Source: Acidobacteriota bacterium (lineage in GTDB: Bacteria; Acidobacteriota; Terriglobia; Acidiferrales; UBA7541). From it: a stretch of 64,000 nt of DNA. The stretch spans positions 1 through 64,000 of the forward strand of contig JAJYLB010000013.1 of NCBI GenBank assembly GCA_021788095.1, given 5' to 3'. The position numbers and the translations under genes are program-made. Below, one piece after another: positions 1-6,794 of this stretch; the first letter of the stretch is position 1, and every line of letters starts with the position of its first letter. Below the pieces are notes generated by a model, which saw only the letters and a list, made by a program, of their open reading frames with translations, was not told where the DNA came from and ran no database searches.

Positions 1-1
1 T

Positions 2-157
2 ATCGTCCTGCCCACCACCGACGCACGCGAGATTCGCCTCCGCCGGGTGACCACGCCCAGCGCCGAGCAAAAAGCGTTACTGGGCGAGCTCCACCTTGCC
101 GTGCCCGACCGGCTCAACTTCGATCAGAAATGTAGTGTAGACTCGGCGACAGCCTGA
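2..157 (+). pseudogene. C-terminal remnant of an IS4/IS1634-like transposase
   Basis: The window opens inside a reading frame of 51 codons that ends in TGA. Its sequence, with RRVTTPSAEQKALL followed by VPDRL, resembles the extreme C-terminus of IS4/IS1634-type transposases; this is recognition by eye. The rest of the gene lies outside the window, so I cannot tell whether it is intact or broken upstream. The inverted repeat about 55 bases downstream fits an insertion-sequence end. Confidence 0.5.
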
Positions 158-212
158 ACTGATTCCACGGCACTTACCTACGCCTCAGCCCTTCCCGTGA
201 CGAAGTTGGGCT

Positions 213-345
213 AGAAGCTGTTACATAACCCGCTGCCAACGGACTTCAGGGGCTAAAGCCCTCTTTTTTGGCCGGCTTTACGGCACGGCTGATCCCGAAG
301 CTTCGGGACGTACCCTACAACCAGGTGGGTTATGTAACACCTTCT
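213..345. repeat. 19-bp imperfect inverted repeat flanking about 95 bp
   Basis: Positions 213–231 and 327–345 form an inverted repeat with 18 of 19 positions matching; the core is GTTACATAACCC against GGGTTATGTAAC. The right arm runs into the stop codon (344–346) of the leftward gene. Lying just behind a transposase tail, the arms could be two insertion-sequence ends or a small non-autonomous element. The enclosed DNA contains a copy of the dispersed stem-loop repeat. Confidence 0.6.
244..318. repeat. dispersed double stem-loop repeat, divergent copy 1
   Basis: This is a divergent relative of the repeats at 5401–5469 and 6640–6708. The first stem-loop (GGGCTAAAGCCC) and the joining segment TTACGGCACGGCTGA are recognisable. 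The second hairpin is replaced by a perfect 16-bp palindrome at 293–308 (TCCCGAAGCTTCGGGA). A similar palindrome occurs at 10514–10529. Confidence 0.55.
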
Positions 346-2008
346 ATGGAACGCGGCCGAGCCCGGATTTTTCCCAGCCAGCAAGCCCATCCTGATACAC
401 CTTGATTTGGCTCGAGGGATACCCGTGTTGCAGGAGGATTCTTGCCGCAGCCCGGCTGGCGGCGCAGACGTCGCCGGACGTTTTCCCACTTTCGTAGAGA
501 ACGATGACGCGGCCTTTGGGAAGCGTGCCCCAGAATTGCGCCATCTCGGCCGCGGGGATATTCAACGCCCCGGGAATTTTCGCCTGCGCGTAGTCTCGCG
601 GAGACCGCACATCCACAAACAGGGGCTTGGTACCACCGGCGAGCAGTTGCCGCAGCTCCGCGGTATCGATCAGCGTGGGTTGTTGTTCGGCGGCCTCCGC
701 TTCGCTGCACCCGATCCCGGAACCCGCGATAGGGGCTTGCCCGAAGACGGTAGCCGGTCCGGATGAACCGAGGGCCGGCAGGTTGGGTTGGGGGGCCAGC
801 GCCGCGGGTGCTGCGCTCCGGGGAGCCGTCGCAGGGTGGGCTGAACGCCTGGCGCGAGCCGGCGAAGACGCGGGAGGAAGTGCTGGGGAGGCAGGCGGCA
901 GGGAAGCGGAAGTCGACTCGACGGGGTGAGCGCCAAGCGCCTGGTCGATCCGCCGCGAAAAATCTTCCACATCCCAGCCGCCCACGAACGCCTGATTCCC
1001 AATGAAAAAGGTGGGCGTTGCATTCACCCCCAGCGCCTTGCCATCCTCGACGTCCTGGCGAACCCTTCCGGCCACTGCCCCGCTGTCCATACACTGGCCG
1101 AATTTGGCCTGATCCAAGCCGATGTCCGCGGCGTCGCGCAGCAGTCCCTTGTCGCTCAAGTCGGTTTGCCGGGAATAAATCTCGTCAACCGCCTGCCAGA
1201 ACTTTCCCTGCTCGGCGGCGCATTCGGATGCTTCCGCCGCACGCCAAGCGTAGGGGTGGATGCGGGTAAGGGGGAATTGCCGGAAGACGAAACGGACCTT
1301 GTTCCCATACCTCGAGCGAATCTCGCGCATGACTTTTTCTTCCGACCCGCAGACCGGGCACTCGAAATCCCCGAACTCGACCACGGTCAGGGACGCATCG
1401 GCATCGCCCGTCGCATGGCTGTCTGGCCTCACCAATCGCGCGGCCAGCGTAACCGCCGGGGGCTTCGGCGCGGGAGGCAATTCCACGTGCCTGGCAAGCT
1501 CGTAGAAGGCCGGAATGCCGATGACCAATGCCGCTACGCCCATGGCGAGGAAGTTGCGCGCCAGAGCCAGCCGCGCGGAAGCGTCCCCTTCCGGTTCCGG
1601 GCGCCACACGTCGTACCAAGCCAAACCGCAGAGGGCCGTCATGACCAGACCGGAGGTCACACACCAGGCGCAATAGGCGTGAATCACGAACCCCTGCAGG
1701 TAATCGAGATAGGCGGAAACCAGGAATCCTAACGCCGTCCCACCCGCCAAGGCGTAGCGTACCCAGCGGGCGTAGCCGGAGGAAACCAGCGGCGTAGCGA
1801 CAATCAGAAGAACGATCAGCACGTATCCGGCGACGCCGAAGACGGGCATCGGCACGCCGCCTGGGTATGCATAAGCGCTGGCCCGAACGGCGTCGCAGCC
1901 GCCTCCAAGGCAGACCATCGGGCGGGAGGGTGAGAGGTAGCTCCAAAGGAGATAAAGGGCGGCAAACAACCCCACCAAGGAGAGAGCCAGGGAGATGGAC
2001 TTCCGCAT
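344..2008 (-). CDS. VKOR–DsbA–rhodanese three-domain fusion
   Basis: This 554-residue protein should sit in the inner membrane and make disulfides in the periplasm. The N-terminal half (about 1–170) is a vitamin-K-epoxide-reductase domain with a shuttle cysteine pair C33/C38 and the active pair C113-A-W-C116, within several hydrophobic helices. A membrane segment near 152–168 leads to a DsbA/thioredoxin-like domain (about 200–360) with the ECPVC motif at C217/C220 and a cis-Pro region (NATPTFF). A Pro/Ala/Ser-rich linker joins it to a rhodanese domain (about 440–554). VKOR–DsbA fusions are known and couple dithiol oxidation to quinone reduction. The rhodanese tail is less usual, and its loop (VLYESGKTSGD) has no cysteine where the catalytic one is expected; the only nearby cysteine is a few residues later in DVCAASR. 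The fold assignment is firm, but the role of the tail is unknown. Confidence 0.88.
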   Translation of the reverse strand: MRKSISLALSLVGLFAALYLLWSYLSPSRPMVCLGGGCDAVRASAYAYPGGVPMPVFGVAGYVLIVLLIVATPLVSSGYARWVRYALAGGTALGFLVSAYLDYLQGFVIHAYCAWCVTSGLVMTALCGLAWYDVWRPEPEGDASARLALARNFLAMGVAALVIGIPAFYELARHVELPPAPKPPAVTLAARLVRPDSHATGDADASLTVVEFGDFECPVCGSEEKVMREIRSRYGNKVRFVFRQFPLTRIHPYAWRAAEASECAAEQGKFWQAVDEIYSRQTDLSDKGLLRDAADIGLDQAKFGQCMDSGAVAGRVRQDVEDGKALGVNATPTFFIGNQAFVGGWDVEDFSRRIDQALGAHPVESTSASLPPASPALPPASSPARARRSAHPATAPRSAAPAALAPQPNLPALGSSGPATVFGQAPIAGSGIGCSEAEAAEQQPTLIDTAELRQLLAGGTKPLFVDVRSPRDYAQAKIPGALNIPAAEMAQFWGTLPKGRVIVLYESGKTSGDVCAASRAAARILLQHGYPSSQIKVYQDGLAGWEKSGLGRVP

Positions 2009-2175
2009 CAGGGCATCTGCCTTCCCGGTTCCTTAAAGCATCCGACCGGACTTCCAGTCAAGAGATCAGCGGACGAAAATAGCTTCTTCCCAACGCCGAG
2101 CGCATCCCGTTAACGCCATATCTTAATCGTATTGCCAAAGGAAGGAAAACCGCCGCTCGCTTGGGATAACGCGGG

Positions 2176-3039
2176 CTACAGGCTGTCGTCCTGGCCGCGC
2201 TCGAACAAGCGATTGGCTTCCGCGTAGGTCATCACGGAGCGGGTAAAAGAGGAATAGGTTCCCTGGTCGGCGAGTTCCCGGGCGATCGCGCGCACCAGCG
2301 TCATCGTCGCGCGCATCGGTCCCGACCCCACGCTCACCCGCCGCACTCCCATCCGTTCCAGCTCTCCAACGGGCGGCGCCGCCGCATTGGCCAGAATATT
2401 GATCGGCCCCGTGACCTCCTTCACCAGCCGCTCGATGACCGCCGCTTCCGTCACGCCGGGAATGAACAGGCAATCGGCGCCAGCCTCGCGATAGGCGTTG
2501 GCGCGGCGCACGGTGTGGCCGAATCTTTCGGCCGGCTCGCCGATTGCCCCGAGATAGACATCGGTGCGGGCGTTGATGACGATCGGCACGCCGGCCCGCT
2601 CGGCGGCTTCCCGCGCCGCGCGGATTCGCGCCACCTGCAGCGCGACGTCGAACAACTCCCGCTCCCCCAGCGAGTCTTCCAGGTTCATGCCCACCGCGCC
2701 CGCTCCGAGCACGGCCCTCACCGTCTCGGCCGCCGATTCCGGTGTGGTTCCATAGCCGGCTTCCACGTCGGCCGTCACGGGCACGCGCACCGCGCGAGTG
2801 ACCGCCGCAATCGCCGCGGCCATCTCCTCGGGAGGGATGTTCTCGCCGTCCGCATAGCCCCGCATGTGGGCCATTCCCGCACTGGTGGTGGCCAGGGCGG
2901 GGTAACCTGCTTCCTCGACGATGCGCGCGCTGGCGGCATCCCATACATTGCACAGCACCAGGATTCGCGGCCCCGCGTGCAGCGCCCGCAGGCGTTCCGC
3001 TTTTTTTCTCAAGTCGCTCGCGTTCATTGCGCTTTCCAC
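2176..3039 (-). CDS. isocitrate lyase/PEP mutase family protein
   Basis: A 287-residue TIM-barrel enzyme of the ICL/PEP-mutase superfamily. It has the metal-site strand TADVEAGYG and the NLEDSL motif typical of the PEP-mutase and oxaloacetate-hydrolase branch. The KKCGH-type cysteine loop of true isocitrate and methylisocitrate lyases is absent, so C–C lyase action on isocitrate is unlikely. Family members cleave or rearrange C–C or C–P bonds of small 2-oxo or hydroxy acids; the substrate here cannot be read from sequence. The start used gives MESAMNAS; a second ATG four codons on is equally possible. It stands alone, divergent from the serine hydrolase at 3173, with 133 bases between them. 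Confidence 0.82.
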   Translation of the reverse strand: MESAMNASDLRKKAERLRALHAGPRILVLCNVWDAASARIVEEAGYPALATTSAGMAHMRGYADGENIPPEEMAAAIAAVTRAVRVPVTADVEAGYGTTPESAAETVRAVLGAGAVGMNLEDSLGERELFDVALQVARIRAAREAAERAGVPIVINARTDVYLGAIGEPAERFGHTVRRANAYREAGADCLFIPGVTEAAVIERLVKEVTGPINILANAAAPPVGELERMGVRRVSVGSGPMRATMTLVRAIARELADQGTYSSFTRSVMTYAEANRLFERGQDDSL

Positions 3040-3172
3040 TCCTCTGCCGCACCCAAGCCTGGCAGGCGGGGCGGCGGGTCAACGGCCGATTCGGACCAGC
3101 CTTTCCAATTCCATTGCCATTTCACCATAGCGGCTGCGGAGCAGTTTCGCTACAATCGCGGCGGCTGGTACG

Positions 3173-5092
3173 ATGACGAAGCAAGCGCACCGGTATCCCT
3201 GGATCTTCGCCACATTGTGCGCGATATTGGCCGCGGCGCTCGTTGCCGGCCGCGCCACCCCGCCGCCCCGGCAACAGCCTGCCTCCCCCGTTCCCGCTTC
3301 CCTTCCCGAACTTCAACAGGAGATCCAGGCGATCTTGACGCGCAATCACGTGCCGGGCGCCGGAATCGCGCTCGTCGCCAAGGATCACATCATTTGGGAG
3401 GGCGGGGTGGGAGAAGCCCGCTTGGCTACCCACACTCCGGTGACGGCGGACACGATGTTTCGCCTCGGCTCGATCACGAAGAGCTTCGTGGCTCTGGCGC
3501 TGCTGCAGCTTCAGGAACAGGGCAAGATCGACTTAAATTCGAAACTGGCGGCCGTTGCCCCCATGCTCCCGTTTCGCAATCCTTGGGAGGCGACCGATCC
3601 CGTCACGGTGGCTGAAGTGCTCGAGCATACCGCCGGCTTCGACGACATGTCGCCCAGCGAGGTTTACAACCTCAGCGGACCGGAGAAGATGGATCCGTTC
3701 GACGCCAGCCAGCGCTTTTCCCAGGCACTCGTCTCCCGCTGGCCGCCGGGGACGCGCATGGCCTATTCCAATCCCGATTACGGCGTGGCCGGCTATCTGA
3801 TTTGGAAGGCCAGCGGCCTGCAGTTCGATCAGTACATCGAGCAGAACCTTCTCCAGCCGCTCGGAATGAACGTAAGCGGATTCACGCTGACCGACAAGAT
3901 GTACGCGCAACTGGCGCAAGGCTACGACGGCGTGCCGCCCCACCCCGTTCCCTACCTGCACATCTACCTCGGTCCTGCCGGCGACCTAAAATCCTCGCCG
4001 GCGGAACTGGCAGCGCTCGTCCAGATGTTTCTGAACGACGGCAAAGCCGGCGACCAGCAAATCGTCAGCGCCGCGTCCATCGAGCGAATGGAATACCCGG
4101 AAACCACGCTCGCCGCGCGCGCCGGCTTGAAAGAGGGCTACGGCTTCGCCAACGCCGCCAATTTCAGCGGTCCCGTGGTCGGGCACGGGCACGACGGCGG
4201 CATCGCCGGCTTCCTCTCCAGCTATGAATACATGGCCCATCAGGGAGTCGGCTTCGTCGCGATGATCAACAGCGATTCCGGCGACGCGGCGCTCGAGGCG
4301 ATCGATCACCTCCTGGCGCGTTACCTGCTCGCCGGGCAGTCGCTACCCGCGCCGCCCACGGCCACGATTCCGCCCGACCAACTCGCGAAATTCACAGGGT
4401 ATTACGAGAAAGAGAATCCGCGGAACCAGATGACCACCTTCCTCGACGTTCTCCTCGACGGCGCGCACGTCTCGCTTTCGCGCGGCCAGCTTTATCTCAA
4501 GTCGGGTTGGCTCGGCCGCGCCCAGCCGCTGGTGCCGACCGGCGGGAACCAGTTCCGGCTCGTGGACCAGGCCGCGCCCAGCACGATCTTCTTTCGCGGC
4601 CCTGACGGCCGGGAGGTCCTGGCGACGGCGGCGGGCGAAGAATTCTTTGGCGAGCGGCGCGGCGAGCTGTGGCCGTTCCTGCGATTCGTTCTGGTGCATC
4701 TGGCGCTGTTCCTGATCGCCACTTCGTTCGTTTTTGCGCTTTGGTGGATGCCGCTCAAACTCCTCGGGAGAAGGAAAGGAACGCCGGGCATCGCGCTGCG
4801 GCTGATGCCTATACTCGCCGGCCTCAGCCTGGTGGGCGCCTATTTGATTCTGGCGTACACACCCATTTGGGTGCTGGGCGTATACACGATGGCGTCGGTT
4901 GGCGTCTGGCTGCTCACCTGGCTTTTCGCGGCGTTTTCGGTGCTGGGGCTTGTCCTGGCATGGCGCGCGCGGTGGCAGGGGGTGCATCGGGGCGTGTTCT
5001 GGCATTCGCTCGTCGTCATCCTCGCCTGCTGCGGGCTAACGATCTACATGGCCTATTGGCACCTTCTCGGCATCCAGCTCTGGAAGCCGTAG
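3173..5092 (+). CDS. beta-lactamase-fold serine hydrolase with C-terminal membrane domain
   Basis: A 639-residue protein of the class C beta-lactamase/DD-peptidase-like (Pfam Beta-lactamase) family. An N-terminal hydrophobic segment (about 9–26) acts as signal or anchor. The active-site set is visible: S100-I-T-K103, Y198-S-N200 and a HGHDGG motif from H338. A middle region (about 385–500) resembles the extra domain of long family members. The last 130 residues hold about four hydrophobic helices, so the catalytic domain is probably tethered to the outer face of the inner membrane. Such proteins are usually esterases or D-amino-acid peptidases rather than resistance enzymes; no substrate can be assigned. 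It is a single gene between leftward neighbours. Confidence 0.85.
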   Translation: MTKQAHRYPWIFATLCAILAAALVAGRATPPPRQQPASPVPASLPELQQEIQAILTRNHVPGAGIALVAKDHIIWEGGVGEARLATHTPVTADTMFRLGSITKSFVALALLQLQEQGKIDLNSKLAAVAPMLPFRNPWEATDPVTVAEVLEHTAGFDDMSPSEVYNLSGPEKMDPFDASQRFSQALVSRWPPGTRMAYSNPDYGVAGYLIWKASGLQFDQYIEQNLLQPLGMNVSGFTLTDKMYAQLAQGYDGVPPHPVPYLHIYLGPAGDLKSSPAELAALVQMFLNDGKAGDQQIVSAASIERMEYPETTLAARAGLKEGYGFANAANFSGPVVGHGHDGGIAGFLSSYEYMAHQGVGFVAMINSDSGDAALEAIDHLLARYLLAGQSLPAPPTATIPPDQLAKFTGYYEKENPRNQMTTFLDVLLDGAHVSLSRGQLYLKSGWLGRAQPLVPTGGNQFRLVDQAAPSTIFFRGPDGREVLATAAGEEFFGERRGELWPFLRFVLVHLALFLIATSFVFALWWMPLKLLGRRKGTPGIALRLMPILAGLSLVGAYLILAYTPIWVLGVYTMASVGVWLLTWLFAAFSVLGLVLAWRARWQGVHRGVFWHSLVVILACCGLTIYMAYWHLLGIQLWKP

Positions 5093-5159
5093 AAAAGCAG
5101 TGGCTAGCGGCAAGTGGCTAGTGACGAGGCGTAGGGGCACGCTGTCCGCCCGCGGCAGG

Positions 5160-5345
5160 CTATTCGGCGGCGTAGGCTTGGCGGCAGGCTTCGTGTTCCC
5201 GGCAGGTTTGAGGGCAATTGGTGTAGTCGATGGCGATGTAGTTGTGGCAGGCGGAACAGACGATTCCGTACATCGTCTCGACGTAATCGCCGTGGCCGGT
5301 CTGCTCGCTGTGTTTGCGGCGCGCTTCCTCGCGCGAAACGTGCAT
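5160..5345 (-). CDS. small Cys-rich protein, 61 residues
   Basis: A short gene I do not recognise. It is supported by a near-perfect Shine-Dalgarno sequence (AAGGAGG) nine bases before the ATG. A TTG two codons earlier lies too close to that site, so the ATG is preferred. The product has five cysteines at 30, 33, 44, 48 and 54, arranged as a CxxC (CSAC) and a CPQTC knuckle, with a charged N-terminus and no signal peptide. The layout suggests a metal-binding knuckle or a redox protein in the cytoplasm. It lies between the membrane hydrolase and a stem-loop repeat and has no obvious operon partner. Confidence 0.6.
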   Translation of the reverse strand: MHVSREEARRKHSEQTGHGDYVETMYGIVCSACHNYIAIDYTNCPQTCREHEACRQAYAAE

Positions 5346-5400
5346 CGGCAATTTCCTCCTTGCGCCGGGATCGAGAGCTTCCGGGAGAACGGACGAAACC

Positions 5401-5469
5401 GGCCCTCAGCGGCTAAAGCCGCGTTGACGCCGAGGCGGTTACGGCACGGCTGAAGCCGTGCCCTTACAC
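5401..5469. repeat. dispersed double stem-loop repeat, copy 2
   Basis: The element holds two adjacent stem-loops, GCGGCTAAAGCCGC and CACGGCTGAAGCCGTG, joined by about 20 bases and preceded by GGCCCTCA. A second near-identical copy lies at 6640–6708. The repeat sits between the Cys-rich gene and the DUF2461 gene, outside coding sequence. Intergenic stem-loop repeats of this kind are frequent in acidobacterial genomes; this is recollection and was not searched. Confidence 0.75.
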
Positions 5470-5494
5470 AAAGACCGAGTCCTCGCTCGGACTT

Positions 5495-6205
5495 TCAAGG
5501 CTTCCAAGCTTGAAAGGCGGCGAAGCGATAGAGCGGAAACAGCTCGCGGAAGGTCCGCTCGATCTCCGAAACGAATGAAGGCCGGCAAGCCGCCGCCGGC
5601 GCCAGCTTCCGCCGCACAACCCACCCTTTCAGCTTCTTCCATTCCGCAGGCTCGAGCGGCCAGCCGGCATGCTTGGTCCACTCCCCGCGCTCGGTGGCAT
5701 ACCAATAGCTTTCGTAGCGGCGGGCGAGCCGGCGCCGGTGGCGTTCGAGCCAGGCGCGATGCTCGGCCGCGCGCGGTACCAGCCGAGCGGCGGCGGGCGA
5801 CCGGCGGCCGTTGTGATACATGCGGAAACCGGTGGTGACCGTCTCGGCGGCGACGCCCACGTAGAGTTCGGCGGTCTCTTCGGCTTCGCCCGGAGCGCTG
5901 GCCGCGAATTTCAGGTACATCTGCGCGCGGTAAGGCGACTTGTCGCGAGCGAACCGTATATCGCGATTGATGCGCGAGAAGTTGCGGCCGGTGCGGCCGC
6001 TCACGTCGAAGCGCGGATCGAGCCGGAGCGCGGCGGGCGTCAAGCGATCAAGCAGCTCGCGCATCGGCTCGACCACGACCGCCCGGTAGCGGTCACGGTG
6101 CTGGTCCATCCACGCCTTGCGGTTGTTGCGCCCGAGTTCGCGGAAAAAGCGGAACGTTTCGGGCGCGAACACGGCGTTGGCTTGGGATTTCCGATGTCCG
6201 TTCAT
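5495..6205 (-). CDS. DUF2461 family protein
   Basis: A protein of 236 residues from the ATG that begins MNGHRKS. The open frame continues upstream, but the family normally begins close to the conserved FAPETFRFFRELGRNN segment, so this start is chosen. The hallmark run SRINRDIRFARDKSPY is present, followed by the second half with YVGVAAETVTTGFRMY. DUF2461 (TIGR02453) proteins are widespread, cytoplasmic and of unknown function. Nothing nearby suggests a partner; the gene is flanked by a stem-loop repeat and the divergent FmdB gene. Confidence 0.85.
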   Translation of the reverse strand: MNGHRKSQANAVFAPETFRFFRELGRNNRKAWMDQHRDRYRAVVVEPMRELLDRLTPAALRLDPRFDVSGRTGRNFSRINRDIRFARDKSPYRAQMYLKFAASAPGEAEETAELYVGVAAETVTTGFRMYHNGRRSPAAARLVPRAAEHRAWLERHRRRLARRYESYWYATERGEWTKHAGWPLEPAEWKKLKGWVVRRKLAPAAACRPSFVSEIERTFRELFPLYRFAAFQAWKP

Positions 6206-6391
6206 CGCGACAGCTTCGCGCCGTTCCTCAAGTTCCCAGCGCGCGCGAAAGCACACCCATGATATCCGCCGAAGACGGCGAGGCAAAATGAGTCGAGAGT
6301 CGAGAGTTCAGAGTTGAGAGTCCCCAGGTGGGGCGAAGATCCGTGCAGGGGGTGCGGTTTTTCGATAAGATTTGGGAAGAGGTTTTGAGAG

Positions 6392-6613
6392 ATGCCTATC
6401 TACGAATACGTTTGCGAGGAATGCAAGACGCGCTACGAGCGGCTCGTGCTCGGACAGAACGGCGACGCCTCTTGCCCGAAATGCGGCAGCCGCAAGGGCT
6501 CGCTGCAATTCTCCGTTTTCGCCGCGCCGCACGGGGAAGACTCGTCGGCGGATTCCTCGGCCGGGGCTGCACCCTCCTGCGGCTGCAACTCCTTCGGCTG
6601 CGGCTGCCACTAG
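6392..6613 (+). CDS. FmdB-type zinc ribbon protein
   Basis: A 73-residue protein starting MPIYEYVCEEC, the signature of the FmdB/CxxC_CxxC_SSSS regulatory zinc ribbon family. Four cysteines form the ribbon: C8, C11, C28 and C31. A low-complexity Ser/Ala stretch follows, and then a Cys/Gly-rich tail (CGCNSFGCGCH) that may add a second metal site. FmdB was first noted as a putative regulator of formamidase genes, but most relatives are uncharacterised. A purine-rich stretch (GAAGAGG) lies about 10 bases before the ATG. No enzyme is co-transcribed with it here. Confidence 0.85.
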   Translation: MPIYEYVCEECKTRYERLVLGQNGDASCPKCGSRKGSLQFSVFAAPHGEDSSADSSAGAAPSCGCNSFGCGCH

Positions 6614-6639
6614 GAAAGCGCGACACAAAGTAGTTGAAG

Positions 6640-6708
6640 GGCCCTCAGCGGCTGAAGCCGCGTTACCGTCGCGCGGCTTACGGCACGACTGAAGTCGTGC
6701 CCTTACGC
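6640..6708. repeat. dispersed double stem-loop repeat, copy 3
   Basis: Same element as 5401–5469. Both stem-loops are kept, but the second is CACGACTGAAGTCGTG where the other copy has CACGGCTGAAGCCGTG. The pair of changes (G to A and C to T) preserves base pairing. It lies in the convergent gap between the FmdB gene and the radical SAM gene. Confidence 0.75.
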
Positions 6709-6732
6709 AGGGCAGCCCTCCGCGGCACCTGC

Positions 6733-6770
6733 CTATAAAGAAAACGCCCCGGCTTGGGGCCGGGGCGTTT
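6733..6770 (-). terminator. rho-independent terminator of the radical SAM gene
   Basis: A perfect 12-bp stem (6742–6753 with 6759–6770, core ACGCCCCGGC) and a 5-base loop lie 25 bases past the radical SAM stop codon. On the minus strand the stem is followed by a T-rich run (TTTTCTTTA). This is the clearest intrinsic terminator in the window. Confidence 0.85.
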
Positions 6771-6794
6771 CGTCCAGCGGGCAAAAGAGACTGT

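Noticed and set aside
926-1732. Long rightward open frame of 268 codons opposite the VKOR fusion gene
   Set aside because: It is a shadow of the leftward gene, which has clear domains and membrane helices; the rightward translation shows none.
3173-5092. Antibiotic-resistance beta-lactamase
   Set aside because: The fold and motifs are shared with many esterases and peptidases; the long C-terminal membrane domain and lone context do not support a resistance role.
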